Shown here: positions 1 through 9,973 of the stretch, piece after piece
Position numbering within the stretch: the stretch's first letter is position 1
Layout: each line of letters opens with the position of its first letter
DNA from: Flavobacterium sp. FEMGT703F
GTDB taxonomy: Bacteria; Bacteroidota; Bacteroidia; Flavobacteriales; Flavobacteriaceae
Length of the DNA: 64,000 nucleotides
Reading direction: 5' to 3'
NCBI GenBank assembly: GCA_002786385.1
Contig: PGCN01000008.1
Span: 124,001 to 188,000, forward strand
The notes under the pieces: model-generated
The model's database searches: none
Told to the model about the DNA's origin: nothing
What the model saw: the letters and a program-made list of their open reading frames with translations, nothing else
Program-made: the position numbers and the translations under genes

Positions 1-68
1 AGTTTAAAGATGTGACCAAAATAAAATTCAATGAGAATATGCCACTAAAAAAAGTAGTCTGTAATTAG
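1..68 (+). CDS. C-terminal end of an unidentified protein (partial)
   Basis: An open frame enters from the left edge (first complete codon at base 3) and stops at a TAG ending at 68, two bases before the next ATG. Only about 21 residues are visible, ending in LKKVVCN, so no family can be named. The tight spacing to the following gene suggests one transcript. It could be a chance open frame. Confidence 0.4.
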   Translation, partial: FKDVTKIKFNENMPLKKVVCN

Positions 69-70
69 CC

Positions 71-703
71 ATGAAAGAAAGAGCACAAACCCGACAGGAA
101 GAATTAGCCAATGCTTTAACACACGGATTGGGCATTGTATTATGTGTTTTGGCTATGCCGGTCGTTTTAACCATTACTTTTAATCAAGCGGATTTGACTT
201 CTTTTTATGGAATTGCCGCATTTGCTGTGGGTGTATTATTAGTTTACAGTTCATCAACCTTATACCATTTTGTTCAAGAGAAAAAAATTAAAAACATCCT
301 CAAGATTGCCGACCATATCAGTATTTACTTCCTGATTGCCGGTACTTACACGCCGTTGATGATTAAATATCTTCCGACTTCAACTGCTTTTGTATTTCTG
401 ACTACCATGTGGTGCATTGTATTGTTCGGCACGCTTTTTAAAATTTTTTTCATCCACAAATTCGAGTGGTTTTCGGTGATACTGTACCTTGCCATGGGTT
501 GGATGATTGTTTTTGTGATTAAACCGCTGATTCACAATGTGCCTTTGACCGTGTTTTGGTGGATTTTAGGCGGTGGACTGAGTTATACTGTAGGCGTTTA
601 CTTTTATGTAAAAAGTCATAAACCCTTTTACCACGCTATCTGGCATGTGTTTGTACTGCTGGGCACCATACTTCACTTTGTGGCCATTTGTAAAAGTCTG
701 TAA
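71..703 (+). CDS. Hemolysin III / PAQR-family membrane protein
   Basis: A 210-residue integral inner-membrane protein of the hemolysin III (YqfA/PAQR) family. Seen: the N-terminal family motif ANALTHGLG at about residues 13-21, a run of about seven hydrophobic helices, the YHF motif after helix 2, and the late HAIWHVFVLLG block with its conserved histidines. In the PAQR superfamily such histidines form a metal site linked to hydrolase-like activity, but bacterial members are poorly characterised and the haemolysin label is historical. The length is normal for the family. The next gene starts three bases downstream, so the two are probably co-transcribed. Confidence 0.85.
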   Translation: MKERAQTRQEELANALTHGLGIVLCVLAMPVVLTITFNQADLTSFYGIAAFAVGVLLVYSSSTLYHFVQEKKIKNILKIADHISIYFLIAGTYTPLMIKYLPTSTAFVFLTTMWCIVLFGTLFKIFFIHKFEWFSVILYLAMGWMIVFVIKPLIHNVPLTVFWWILGGGLSYTVGVYFYVKSHKPFYHAIWHVFVLLGTILHFVAICKSL

Positions 704-706
704 GCC

Positions 707-1480
707 ATGGAAATATTCATCATTTCCATTACTGCTTTCTTGGTTGCTGTTTTAACCTTTTTTTCCGGTTTCGGATTGGGGACAATCTTAACCCCAGTAT
801 TTATGATTTTCTTTCCAACCAACATCGCTATTGGCTTAACTGGTGTAGTTCATTTTTTCAACAATGTTTTCAAGCTATTGTTAGTAGGCAACAAAGCTGA
901 CAAAACGGTAATCTTCCGCTTCGGAATACCTGCCGTTATTGCCGCTGCTTTGGGATCATGGTTACTTTTGAATCTATCCGATACCCAACCCCTATTCAGT
1001 TATACATTGGGCAACAAACTCATTGCCGTATTTCCGGTGAAATTTATCATTGCACTTTTATTGATTGTATTTGCTTGTATTGATCTTATTCCTTATTTCA
1101 ACCGTTTGGAATTTGGAAAAGAAAAATTACCTGTTGGCGGAATCTTGAGCGGTTTTTTTGGAGGCTTAGCCGGAGTTCAAGGTGCTTTAAGAAGTGCTTT
1201 TTTAATTAAGGCAGGATTAACCAAGGAAGCGTTTATAGCTACAACCGTTGTAGTTTCAACTTTAGTAGACATTACCAGATTGAGCATATACACTACCCAA
1301 TTCCATAAAGCCGATCTCACCGAAAACTTACCTTTGGTAATTTGCGCTACTTTATCAGCAATATTGGGTGCTTATCTTGGCAATAGATTATTAAAGAAAG
1401 TAACACTCCAATTTATAAAAACCATTGTTGCTTTGTTACTAATACTTGTCTCAATTGGTTTAGGTTCCGGATTAATTTAA
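707..1480 (+). CDS. Sulfite exporter TauE/SafE family permease
   Basis: A 257-residue inner-membrane permease of the TauE/SafE family (DUF81), a group linked to export of sulfite or other small sulfonate and organic anions. Seen: about eight hydrophobic helices in two repeats, with the glycine-rich segments FSGFGLGTILTP near residue 19 and GGILSGFFGGLAGVQGAL near residue 145. These correspond to the two family repeats (GxGGG / GxxxGxxG type). The start ATG lies just after the stop of the hemolysin III gene, which implies an operon. The substrate cannot be read from sequence. Confidence 0.85.
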   Translation: MEIFIISITAFLVAVLTFFSGFGLGTILTPVFMIFFPTNIAIGLTGVVHFFNNVFKLLLVGNKADKTVIFRFGIPAVIAAALGSWLLLNLSDTQPLFSYTLGNKLIAVFPVKFIIALLLIVFACIDLIPYFNRLEFGKEKLPVGGILSGFFGGLAGVQGALRSAFLIKAGLTKEAFIATTVVVSTLVDITRLSIYTTQFHKADLTENLPLVICATLSAILGAYLGNRLLKKVTLQFIKTIVALLLILVSIGLGSGLI

Positions 1481-1567
1481 AACAGCATGTTTTCTTAACC
1501 ATTTGATAAACCAATTGAAACAAATATCCCATCACAGTATTTTAATTTTATATTAAAACGCAACACC

Positions 1568-1732
1568 ATGGAAATCAATTGGATTATTATTGGAATAGTA
1601 GTAGCAACACTATTGGCCTTAATCGTTTATCTTATCAAACAAAATCAAAAAGACCAGCAAAAAGTTACCCGGTACTTTAACGCTGACACCACTGAATTGT
1701 CTGAAGAGGAAGAGGAGCTCAACAACAATTAG
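1568..1732 (+). CDS. Small single-pass membrane protein (54 aa)
   Basis: An ATG at 1568 opens a 54-residue frame ending in TAG at 1732. Residues about 5-23 form one strongly hydrophobic helix (WIIIGIVVATLLALIVYLI). A basic stretch (KQNQKDQQK) and an acidic tail rich in Glu and Asn follow. That is the layout of a small inner-membrane protein with a cytoplasmic tail. I recall similar short proteins in other flavobacteria but know no function. It stands alone, 87 bases after the TauE gene and 118 before sdaA. Confidence 0.6.
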   Translation: MEINWIIIGIVVATLLALIVYLIKQNQKDQQKVTRYFNADTTELSEEEEELNNN

Positions 1733-1820
1733 CTTGTACTAACTTCTTGTAAAGAAAATCATTATCAGTTCGAGAGTTAACTACACCTGTTAATGGCTTT
1801 CAGAATCGACAATACTTCTC

Positions 1821-1828
1821 TATATTTG
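1821..1828 (+). promoter_or_regulatory. Candidate Bacteroidetes -7 box for sdaA
   Basis: TATATTTG matches the TAnnTTTG consensus of the primary sigma factor of Bacteroidetes and lies 22 bases before the sdaA ATG. No clear -33 TTTG is present at the usual distance. Confidence 0.45.
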
Positions 1829-1850
1829 CTATAACTAAATCGATATAGTA

Positions 1851-3278
1851 ATGGAAGAATGCATTTCGGTATTTGATATGCTAAAAATTGGGGTTGGACC
1901 ATCGAGTTCACACACTTTAGGCCCATGGCGTGCAGCTGAACGTTTTTTAAACGAATTAAAAGAAGCTAATGAGTTGAGTAAAGTCGCCCATATTAAAGTC
2001 GATTTGTACGGTTCTTTATCCCTAACCGGTAAAGGTCACGCCACAGATTATGCGGTAATGCTTGGATTAAGCGGACAAGATCCGGAATACATCCCGGTAC
2101 AAAATATTGATAGCATCATCCAAGCCATTAAAAAAAACCACCAGATTAATTTAGCTGATACTATGCTCATTCCGTTTAATCCGGAAACTGACATTGTTTT
2201 CAATAAAAACTTTTTACCCTTCCATGCTAATGGCATGTCGTTTACCGCAACCAGCAATGATGGTAAAACCATTGAATCTACCTTCTATTCTATAGGTGGT
2301 GGATTTGTGGTGAAAGAAGAACGTGTCAATGCCAAAAAGAAACACCAAATCAAATGTGCATTTCCGTTTCAAATTCAGAACGCAGCCGAATTGTTAGAGT
2401 ACACCATCAAAGAAAACAAATCCATTTCTGAAATTGTTTACGCCAATGAAATATCTATGCGAACCGAAACCGAAGTACATCATGAGCTCCTTCGAATTTG
2501 GAATACCATGTTGGAATGCATGTACATAGGCTGTCACTCGGAAGGCATTTTACCGGGTGGATTAAACGTTCGTCGTCGAGCATTCGACATGCACCAAAAC
2601 CTCATCGGTTTAGCCAACTATAATTCCCCTCAAGAATGGCTGGAAACCATTCGCAAAACCGAAGTAAAGTTTCGCCAAATCCTAAAATGGGTTTCTTGTT
2701 TTGCACTCGCTGTAAACGAAGTTAATGCCGCATTAGGCCGAGTAGTGACCGCACCAACCAACGGAAGCGCGGGTGTAATACCGGCTGTATTGATGTATTA
2801 TATGGTAATTGAAAACCACCAAGCCGATGAAAAGCATATCAAGCAATTCCTAATGGTGGCCGGAGAAATAGGCAGTATCTTTAAAAAAGGCTCTACCATT
2901 TCTGCCGCTATGGGCGGTTGTCAAGCAGAAATAGGCGTATCTTCAGCTATGGCGGCCGGCGCTTTATGCGAAGTAATGGGTGGCACTCCTGAGCAAGTAT
3001 TAATGGCGGCCGAAATCGCAATGGAACATCACTTAGGATTAACCTGTGATCCTATTGGTGGTTTGGTTCAGATTCCGTGTATCGAACGCAACACCATGGG
3101 CGCTATCAAAGCTATAAACGCTGCGGAATTAGCTTTGGAAACCGATGCCAAAAACGCCAAAGTTCCTTTGGATAAAGTAATTGATACCATGTGGCAAACC
3201 GCCAAAGACATGAATTCTAAATACAAAGAAACTTCGGAAGGCGGATTGGCTGTAGCGGTGAATATGGCGGATTGTTAA
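1851..3278 (+). CDS. sdaA: L-serine ammonia-lyase (single-chain, Fe-S type)
   Basis: A 475-residue enzyme that deaminates L-serine to pyruvate and ammonia in the cytosol using a [4Fe-4S] cluster rather than PLP. Seen: the N-terminal beta domain with [10 protein letters not shown] at residues 16-25, and the C-terminal alpha domain with [11 protein letters not shown]. Three conserved cluster cysteines lie in MGGCQAEIG (about 356), TCDPIGG (about 398) and IPCIERN (about 409). The alpha and beta domains are fused as in E. coli SdaA and the length is typical. A TAnnTTTG box lies just upstream. The gene ends three bases from the convergent histidine kinase gene with no terminator hairpin between them. 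Confidence 0.95.
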   Translation: MEECISVFDMLKIGVGPSSSHTLGPWRAAERFLNELKEANELSKVAHIKVDLYGSLSLTGKGHATDYAVMLGLSGQDPEYIPVQNIDSIIQAIKKNHQINLADTMLIPFNPETDIVFNKNFLPFHANGMSFTATSNDGKTIESTFYSIGGGFVVKEERVNAKKKHQIKCAFPFQIQNAAELLEYTIKENKSISEIVYANEISMRTETEVHHELLRIWNTMLECMYIGCHSEGILPGGLNVRRRAFDMHQNLIGLANYNSPQEWLETIRKTEVKFRQILKWVSCFALAVNEVNAALGRVVTAPTNGSAGVIPAVLMYYMVIENHQADEKHIKQFLMVAGEIGSIFKKGSTISAAMGGCQAEIGVSSAMAAGALCEVMGGTPEQVLMAAEIAMEHHLGLTCDPIGGLVQIPCIERNTMGAIKAINAAELALETDAKNAKVPLDKVIDTMWQTAKDMNSKYKETSEGGLAVAVNMADC

Positions 3279-3281
3279 AAA

Positions 3282-4997
3282 TTAGACTGTGTGAAGTTTA
3301 AAATAAAAAGTGCTTCCCAATCCTAATTCGCTTTCCACACCTATAGTTCCGTTTTGGGCTTCTATAAATTCTTTGGATATGGCTAATCCTAATCCTGTAC
3401 CCGATTTATGACTACCGGGAATTTGAAAATATTTATCAAATATTTTGGATTTATAACGACTTTCAATTCCTTTTCCGAAATCAATAACCTTGAAAAGGAT
3501 TTGGTTATTTTCATTACTTAGCTTAATTATTATTTTATTGTTTTCTGTAGAATAACGAATAGCATTTGTGAGGAAATTAATAAGCACCCACGATGTTTTT
3601 TCACTATCGGCTCTAACAGCAGATAAAAACTCCTCTAACTCTAGCTGCAATGTAATGTTCTTCTGTTCTGCTTGTACTTTAACAGCTTCAACTGCATAAT
3701 TAACAATTTCGTACGGACTGCTTTTTTCCATTTTCAACTGGATGTTACCGGTTTCAAGTTGAGACATTTCGAGTAGCTCTCCGGTAATTTTCAATAATCG
3801 CACACTGTCGTCCTTGATGCTTTCAATCAATTGTTTTTGGTCATTATTGATTGTACCCGTGGCACTATTTTCAAGTAGTTGCAGGCTCATTTTAATGGAA
3901 GATATCGGCGTTTTTAATTCGTGTGAAACGGTGGCAATAAAATTAGTTTTAGCAAAATCAAGCTCCTTAAAAATGGTAATATTTCTTAAAATGATAACGT
4001 TTCCGATAGTGACTCTTTGTTCTTCTCCTGTTGGCGTAATGGTTATAGTTACAGTCTCTTTTTGAAAGTAACTTTCTTTACCGTCGGCAAATATTTTCAA
4101 TGGTATCTTTTTGGTCTCAAAATCTTCTGAGATTAACGATTTCAATAAGTCATTTTTTAATGCCAATACAGTGGTTTCTTGACCAACAACTTCTTCTTTT
4201 TTCAATCCCAATATTTTAAGAGCTTCATCATTTATAAACAAAACAATATGCTGATTGTCTAAGCCTATAATAGGATCATGCATATTGTTGATTAAGGTTT
4301 CCAAACGCTTCTTTTCAAACGAAAGTTTATGCAAATCACTGCTACTGTACTCTTCTAATTTTTGAGCCATTGTATTAAAAGATTTAGCCAAATCACCAAA
4401 CTCATTATGGTTAGTAAAATTTACTCTTTGCGAGTAGTTTTTATTTGCAATCTCTTTTATACTTGAGGTAAGTTCTGTAATGGGATTGGCAATATTATTA
4501 GGTAAGTTAATTAACAAATTAAATGCAATTAAAAAACATAAAGTGCCCACTATTGCAATCCATAAATTGGCTGTTTCGGCAGTTTCCTTGGCAGTATCAC
4601 TTTTTGCTTTTATGGCTTTCATGTTGAGTTTCATAATCTCAAAAATATTTTGCCGGATTTGCGCTTTAATCATTTCATCTGTTCGGTTTTTCATCAATAA
4701 CTCGAAATTTTTCTGCAAATCATAGGTCGCAGTATCCTCTCCTACTTCGGTAATATTGGCCAATTGCTTTTCTAGATTTGTTTCGAAAAGTAACATCGCT
4801 TTTTCCTCATCGATACTAATTTTATCCAGCGATGAAAGCATATTACGAGAATATTCTAAGGTAATATAATTGGCTTTAAGTATATTTTGGGTGTCTTTTT
4901 TGATAGAAAAAATGTAAAAAGCACTCACTAATGAAAGGATAATTATCAAAATAAATAATAATCCGACTCCGAGATTTAGTTTGGTTTTAATTTTCAT
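3282..4997 (-). CDS. Membrane histidine kinase of the kdp locus
   Basis: A 571-residue sensor kinase, last gene of the kdp operon. Domains in order: TM1 about 9-31, an extracytoplasmic helical segment, TM2 about 146-166, HAMP about 167-220, PAS about 232-345, then HisKA with the phospho-acceptor H359 in TVSHELKTP. The ATPase domain has N478 (NFLTNAIRYS), DFGKGI at 506-511 and GTGLGLAIS at 533-541. It carries the transmitter role that E. coli KdpD keeps in the same chain as its sensor domain. Its start is one base from the end of the KdpD-N gene, so the two are surely co-translated. By context its partner is the response regulator at 12290-13627; that pairing is inferred. Confidence 0.9.
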   Translation of the reverse strand: MKIKTKLNLGVGLLFILIIILSLVSAFYIFSIKKDTQNILKANYITLEYSRNMLSSLDKISIDEEKAMLLFETNLEKQLANITEVGEDTATYDLQKNFELLMKNRTDEMIKAQIRQNIFEIMKLNMKAIKAKSDTAKETAETANLWIAIVGTLCFLIAFNLLINLPNNIANPITELTSSIKEIANKNYSQRVNFTNHNEFGDLAKSFNTMAQKLEEYSSSDLHKLSFEKKRLETLINNMHDPIIGLDNQHIVLFINDEALKILGLKKEEVVGQETTVLALKNDLLKSLISEDFETKKIPLKIFADGKESYFQKETVTITITPTGEEQRVTIGNVIILRNITIFKELDFAKTNFIATVSHELKTPISSIKMSLQLLENSATGTINNDQKQLIESIKDDSVRLLKITGELLEMSQLETGNIQLKMEKSSPYEIVNYAVEAVKVQAEQKNITLQLELEEFLSAVRADSEKTSWVLINFLTNAIRYSTENNKIIIKLSNENNQILFKVIDFGKGIESRYKSKIFDKYFQIPGSHKSGTGLGLAISKEFIEAQNGTIGVESELGLGSTFYFKLHTV

Positions 4998-4998
4998 A

Positions 4999-6126
4999 TC
5001 AAGATAATATTACAAGATCAACATTAGATTTCGACAAACTATTCAGTAGTCTTCTGAAAATAGTGGTGGATAAAATTACTTTAAATAAATTAAAATGCGG
5101 TTTCCCGATACAAACCGTCGTAATCGCCTTTTGCTCTACAACTTTTAACATCGCATCGGTAATATTATCACTTTCTACTTTAATTACTTCGGCGCCTAAT
5201 TGGGTAGCCAACTTGAAATTATTAATCAAATGCCGCTGTTTGTCAAGTGCTATTTTATTCGGATTTTCTTTTGGCGTTTCAACATAAAGTACAAACCAAC
5301 TTCCGTTGTAGTAACTTGCCAACCGCGCGGCTTTTCTGATAACAATTTTGGCAGTTTTATCATTACTGCTGATACAAGCCAGCAGTTTTTCATGTCGCAA
5401 GGCTATGTTTTTCGGAACTTCATTTTCCACTTTTCTAACTACTTGACTGGCGACTTCTTTCAAAGCCAATTCTCGCAATTGCAGAATTTGCTCTGCTTTG
5501 AAGAAGTTATTTAATGCGGCTTGAATTTTATCATGCGTGTAAATTTTGCCCTCTTTCAAACGGGTAATCAAATCTTCGGAAGTCAAATCGATATTGACCA
5601 CTTCATCCGCCAGTCGCAATACGCTATCCGGAATTCGCTCTTGAACATCTATTCCCGTAATTTGTTTTACATCTTCATTCAAACTTTCAATGTGCTGGAT
5701 ATTTACGGCAGAAATTACATTGATTCCGGCATCCAATATTTCCATCACATCTTGCCAACGCTTTTCATTTTTGCTGCCTTCAATATTGGTGTGTGCCAAT
5801 TCATCTACAATCACCACTTCTGGTCGTAAATTGACAATAGCCTGCACATCCATTTCTTCCAGATTTTTCCCTTTATAGAAAATACTTCTTCTCGGAATTA
5901 CGGGCAAACCTTCCAACAATTCGTGGGTTTCTTTGCGAAAATGGGTTTCAATATATCCAATCTTGACGTCAATACCGTTTTTTAAAAGTGTATGGGCTTC
6001 CTGGAGCATGCGATACGTTTTGCCCACACCGGCACTCATGCCGATGTAGACTTTAAACTTTCCTTTGCGGGATTTCTGAATTAAATCAAGAAAGTGTTGG
6101 GCATTATTTTGTTGCTCTTGCTCCAT
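4999..6126 (-). CDS. kdpD: Stand-alone KdpD sensor domain + universal-stress domain
   Basis: A 375-residue cytosolic protein matching only the N-terminal half of KdpD. Seen: the KdpD domain at about residues 15-225 with Walker A GMSAGVGKT (29-37) and the Walker B-like VVIVDELAHTN (104-114), then a Usp-like domain at about 240-375. The four transmembrane helices, GAF and kinase domains of full-length KdpD are missing; a separate kinase gene follows one base later. In E. coli these N-terminal domains tune KdpD signalling, with the Usp domain reported to bind c-di-AMP in some species. Here the module probably acts in trans on the kinase, which is inferred from gene order. Confidence 0.9.
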   Translation of the reverse strand: MEQEQQNNAQHFLDLIQKSRKGKFKVYIGMSAGVGKTYRMLQEAHTLLKNGIDVKIGYIETHFRKETHELLEGLPVIPRRSIFYKGKNLEEMDVQAIVNLRPEVVIVDELAHTNIEGSKNEKRWQDVMEILDAGINVISAVNIQHIESLNEDVKQITGIDVQERIPDSVLRLADEVVNIDLTSEDLITRLKEGKIYTHDKIQAALNNFFKAEQILQLRELALKEVASQVVRKVENEVPKNIALRHEKLLACISSNDKTAKIVIRKAARLASYYNGSWFVLYVETPKENPNKIALDKQRHLINNFKLATQLGAEVIKVESDNITDAMLKVVEQKAITTVCIGKPHFNLFKVILSTTIFRRLLNSLSKSNVDLVILS

Positions 6127-6142
6127 ATTTGGGATAACTTAA

Positions 6143-7225
6143 TTAAAACGAAATCGCCAAACAAGTCGTTAAAAAACTATTCGTATCCGTTGGGTTGCCG
6201 TTTTTTATAAACACTTCGTCTTTACTGGCTAAACTTCTGGCTTCAATTCTGAATAGCACATTATCAGAGACCAAATAATCAAAGTTGGCCGAAAAACCGT
6301 AAGTTTTAAACCCATTTTCTGATCCGGTAGCTATAATCACACCTTGTTTGTCTTGGTAATATTCGCCTCTCGCAGCCAACTGAACTTTAGCCGTTGGCTT
6401 ATATTGTAAAATCACCACCGGAGAATACCAAATGTCATAATCACTGCTTCCGTTTACAGTTTGTTGCGCACCAATGTCAAATCCGGCGGTCAAATTGGTT
6501 TTGTCTGTCAACTTAAACTGACCGTAAAAATTGTTGAAATAACGCCATTTCCTGTCGGCATCGGGTTGTTCGTTTCCAACATAAGTACTCCAATTCAAAG
6601 TTGTTTTACCGCTTGGTTTATAAGTAATTTGTGTTCCAAAAGCCGGGGTTTGGTTACCGTCAATTTTCTGAATGCGTTGCCAACCGTTCAAATACATGGC
6701 CGCCAAATACCATTTTTCGGAAGGTGAAGTATACCCAATTTTGGCACCGGCTTCGTAATAAGGGGAATTATCCGCCAAAATACTTCGGGTTAATGTTTGG
6801 CAATCTTTCCCAATAGCACTCTCAAAACCAATATGCGAGGGCATAATTCCGGCATCAATCCACAAATTATGTGTTGAAGATATTTTTACACCGACATTGG
6901 CTTCAAACACATTTTTTAGCAAATCTTGTTCGGCAGCCAAGTTGTATTCGGCATAGGTTCCGGCCATCAATGCAAAATTACCGCGAATGTTATCTTTGGC
7001 GTAGTTCACTTTAGCAAATGCCAAATTAAGGTTTAATTCGTTGTGCTTGTTGTGACTGTAAACAAATCCCGGACGCAAATGATTGTCCGGATTGCCAAAA
7101 TCATAACTGTAATAGGTTTCTAAATAGCCCGAGAATGTCAATGGACTTTTTTCCTTTACAACTTCTTGCGCAGTAACTTTTGTAAATCCGATGGCTACTA
7201 AAGCAGTAATTATTATTTTTTTCAT
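6143..7225 (-). CDS. Outer-membrane porin of the kdp operon (BBP2-like beta-barrel)
   Basis: A 360-residue predicted outer-membrane beta-barrel. Seen: a signal peptide at residues 1-19 ending VTAQ, then alternating aromatic beta-strands (SGYLETYYSYDF, WYLAAMYLNGW, AARGEYYQD) and a C-terminal strand ending in Phe (TTCLAISF), the usual signature for insertion by the Bam machinery. It resembles the Bacteroidetes porin family BBP2/DUF1597. It lies between kdpC and the KdpD module on the same strand, so it probably supplies potassium across the outer membrane when the Kdp pump is induced (inferred). A dispersed hairpin element sits just upstream (7244-7350). Confidence 0.75.
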   Translation of the reverse strand: MKKIIITALVAIGFTKVTAQEVVKEKSPLTFSGYLETYYSYDFGNPDNHLRPGFVYSHNKHNELNLNLAFAKVNYAKDNIRGNFALMAGTYAEYNLAAEQDLLKNVFEANVGVKISSTHNLWIDAGIMPSHIGFESAIGKDCQTLTRSILADNSPYYEAGAKIGYTSPSEKWYLAAMYLNGWQRIQKIDGNQTPAFGTQITYKPSGKTTLNWSTYVGNEQPDADRKWRYFNNFYGQFKLTDKTNLTAGFDIGAQQTVNGSSDYDIWYSPVVILQYKPTAKVQLAARGEYYQDKQGVIIATGSENGFKTYGFSANFDYLVSDNVLFRIEARSLASKDEVFIKNGNPTDTNSFLTTCLAISF

Positions 7226-7243
7226 TGTTTTATATTTTTATTT

Positions 7244-7350
7244 GAAGCTAGTCCGGCTATACACTCTATCTTTTTATTGTTCATCACACTGAGCAAAGTC
7301 GTGAAACTTATGCTTGAACAATAAAAAGGATGCCGTTCCTATCCGGGCTA
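7244..7350 (-). repeat. Dispersed hairpin element, copy A
   Basis: On the minus strand this begins TAGCCCGGAT and ends ATAGCCGGACTAGCTTC. It flanks a perfect 14-bp inverted repeat (7270-7283 with 7315-7328, 31-base loop). The same ends occur in copy B at 40404-40479 around a different hairpin. The loop holds a sequence like the dispersed GAGCnnAGTCG family. It fills the gap between kdpC and the porin and points the same way as the porin, 18 bases before its ATG. A structured RNA leader, an operon-internal stabiliser or a REP-like element are all possible. Confidence 0.65.
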
Positions 7351-7373
7351 ATGCATACTTTTTTAAAGGAGTT

Positions 7374-7934
7374 TTATTTTAAATTATCTAATGCGATATT
7401 CAATCGTAATACATTTACTTTTTCAGTACCCAACAAACCTAAAAACGGCTTTTCAGTATTTTTATGAATTACTTCTAATACTTTCGTTTCTGAAATTTTT
7501 CTGCTCTGAGCAATACGTTTAACCTGAACTTTTGCGCCTTGAACCGAAAGGTTCGGATCCAAACCACTTCCGGAAGCCGTAACCAATTCTGAAGGCACTT
7601 CGCTTCTTTTTACCATTGGGTTCTTGAGCAAAAACGTATCAATTCTGGCTTCAACTTCTGCCAAATAATCGGGATTGTTTGGCCCTTTATTGCTACCTCC
7701 CGAACCCGCAGCATTGTAATCTACGGCTGATGGTCGAGACCAAAAGTACTTGTTTTCGGTGAATTTTTGGGCCACGTTGATATGGTGATTTTTCCCATTT
7801 ACTGTAACGATTTCACCTTTACCTTGATTGGGCGCCATTTGGGCTATTCCAAGAATACTCAAAGTGTAAACACCCGAGAAAAACACAGCACAAAACAGTG
7901 TTAATCGTATTGCCGGCATAATATTTTCTTTCAT
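7374..7934 (-). CDS. kdpC: Potassium-transporting ATPase subunit C
   Basis: A 186-residue KdpC, the single-span accessory subunit of the high-affinity K+ pump KdpFABC. Seen: an N-terminal membrane helix at about 10-30, then the family blocks FWSRPSAVDYNAAGSGGSN (about 63-81), SEVPSELVTASGSGLDPNLS (about 115-134) and a C-terminal VNVLRLNIALDNL. The length matches E. coli KdpC (190). The start lies 11 bases after the kdpB stop. The order A-B-C is the standard one. Confidence 0.97.
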   Translation of the reverse strand: MKENIMPAIRLTLFCAVFFSGVYTLSILGIAQMAPNQGKGEIVTVNGKNHHINVAQKFTENKYFWSRPSAVDYNAAGSGGSNKGPNNPDYLAEVEARIDTFLLKNPMVKRSEVPSELVTASGSGLDPNLSVQGAKVQVKRIAQSRKISETKVLEVIHKNTEKPFLGLLGTEKVNVLRLNIALDNLK

Positions 7935-7945
7935 GATTTCTATTT

Positions 7946-9964
7946 TTAAACAAATAAGGATACTACTACATCAATTAATTTGATACCTACAAACGGAATG
8001 ATTACACCGCCAATGCCATAGATAAATAAATTTCTACGCAACAATGCCGAAGCTCCGATGGGTTTGTAAGTCACTCCTCGCAACGCTAACGGAATCAAAA
8101 ACGGAATGATAATCGCATTAAAAATTACCGCCGATAAAATAGCGCTTTCCGGACTATGCAATCCCATAATATTCAACCCTTGCAGAGCCGGAATGGCTGT
8201 AATAAACAAGGCCGGAATGATGGCAAAATACTTCGCCACATCATTGGCAATAGAAAAAGTGGTTAATGTTCCTCTTGTCATTAAAAGTTGTTTACCAATT
8301 TCCACGATTTCGATTAACTTGGTTGGATCATTATCTAAATCAACCATATTTCCAGCCTCTTTAGCCGCTTGAGTTCCGCTGTTCATAGCTACACCAACAT
8401 TGGCTTGGGCCAAAGCCGGTGCATCATTGGTACCGTCGCCCATCATCGCTACTAATCTGCCTTCGGCTTGCTCCTTTTTGATATAATTCATTTTATCTTC
8501 CGGTTTGGCTTCGGCTATAAAATCATCAACTCCTGCTTTTTCCGCAATAAATTTTGCTGTTAGCGGATTATCTCCAGTAACCATTACCGTTTTGATACCC
8601 ATTTTACGTAAGCGTTCAAAACGTTCTTTCATTCCGGTTTTGATGACATCTTGCAGTTCAATAACCCCTTGCACTTGGCTGTTTTTGATAACTACTAAAG
8701 GCGTTCCTCCATTAGTGGAAATAGCAATCACTTGTTGAGCTGTATCTTCAGGAAAAGAGTTTCCGGCCTGAATGGCTATATTTTTGGCTGCATCTTGTGC
8801 CCCTTTTCTAATATTTGTACCATCTTTTAAAATCACACCCGAAGTTCTGGTTTCGGCAGTAAATTTGATTAAAGTAGCACCTTCAACGGATAACTTATTG
8901 GCAACTTCTGAGCCGGCTAATTCTATAATACTTTTCCCTTCCGGCGTATCATCTGCTAAAGAACTCAGTACTGCTGACTTTATGAAATCATCTTGGGAAA
9001 TGCCTTGGGTTGGATAAAAAGCCGTAGCCTTTCTGTTTCCAATGGTAATAGTTCCTGTTTTGTCTAAAAGCAACACATCGATATCTCCGGCGGTTTCCAC
9101 CGCTTTTCCGGATTTTGTTATCACATTAGCACGCAATGCTCTGTCCATACCGGCAATTCCAATGGCTGATAATAATCCGCCGATAGTAGTTGGAATCAAA
9201 CAAACAAAAAGAGCTATAAAAGAGGCTATGGTTATTGGCGCATTGGCATATTTAGCAAATGGTGCTAAGGTTACAGTTACTATTATAAATACTAATGTAA
9301 ATCCGGCTAATAAAATGGTTAAGGCAATTTCGTTGGGTGTTTTTTGACGACTGGCACCTTCCACCAAAGCAATCATTTTATCCAAGAAATTTTCACCGGG
9401 TTCAGCAGTTACCCTCACTTTTATTTTATCAGACAGTACTTTTGTACCTCCGGTTACGGATGACTTATCGCCTCCGGCTTCTCTGATTACCGGAGCACTC
9501 TCACCGGTAATGGCACTTTCGTCTATTGTGGCTAAACCTTCAATAATTTCACCATCAGTGGCAATAATTTCACCTGCCTCGCAAACAAAGATGTCTCCTT
9601 TTCTGAGTTGAGCCGATGAAACAATTTGTCCGTTTTCCAATCGGGCCGGTGTTTCTTCACGGGTTTTCCGCAAACTATCGGCTTGTGCTTTTCCTCTTGC
9701 TTCAGCAATAGCTTCGGCGAAATTGGCGAAAAGTAAAGTCAGGAATAAGACCAAGAAAACTGTAAAATTATATACAAAACTTCCTTGTGAACCTTCTCCG
9801 GTTAAAATCCAAAGACAAACAAAAAGCATAACGACTGTTCCGATTTCGACGGTAAACATGACCGGATTTTTGAACATAACTTTGGGATTGAGTTTTACGA
9901 ATGCTTGTTTGAAGGCTTCGTTTACCAACTCTTTTTGAAATAAATTATTTTGAGATGTACTCAT
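7946..9964 (-). CDS. kdpB: Potassium-transporting P-type ATPase subunit B
   Basis: A 672-residue P-type ATPase that energises K+ uptake by KdpA at the inner membrane. Seen: the A-domain TGES motif at 153-156, the phosphorylation motif DKTGT with D301, the nucleotide-binding domain, and the hinge [15 protein letters not shown] in the P domain. S156 of TGES corresponds to the serine (S162 in E. coli) whose phosphorylation inhibits the pump. Length is normal. The gene starts ten bases after kdpA. Confidence 0.98.
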   Translation of the reverse strand: MSTSQNNLFQKELVNEAFKQAFVKLNPKVMFKNPVMFTVEIGTVVMLFVCLWILTGEGSQGSFVYNFTVFLVLFLTLLFANFAEAIAEARGKAQADSLRKTREETPARLENGQIVSSAQLRKGDIFVCEAGEIIATDGEIIEGLATIDESAITGESAPVIREAGGDKSSVTGGTKVLSDKIKVRVTAEPGENFLDKMIALVEGASRQKTPNEIALTILLAGFTLVFIIVTVTLAPFAKYANAPITIASFIALFVCLIPTTIGGLLSAIGIAGMDRALRANVITKSGKAVETAGDIDVLLLDKTGTITIGNRKATAFYPTQGISQDDFIKSAVLSSLADDTPEGKSIIELAGSEVANKLSVEGATLIKFTAETRTSGVILKDGTNIRKGAQDAAKNIAIQAGNSFPEDTAQQVIAISTNGGTPLVVIKNSQVQGVIELQDVIKTGMKERFERLRKMGIKTVMVTGDNPLTAKFIAEKAGVDDFIAEAKPEDKMNYIKKEQAEGRLVAMMGDGTNDAPALAQANVGVAMNSGTQAAKEAGNMVDLDNDPTKLIEIVEIGKQLLMTRGTLTTFSIANDVAKYFAIIPALFITAIPALQGLNIMGLHSPESAILSAVIFNAIIIPFLIPLALRGVTYKPIGASALLRRNLFIYGIGGVIIPFVGIKLIDVVVSLFV

Positions 9965-9973
9965 GGTATTGGA

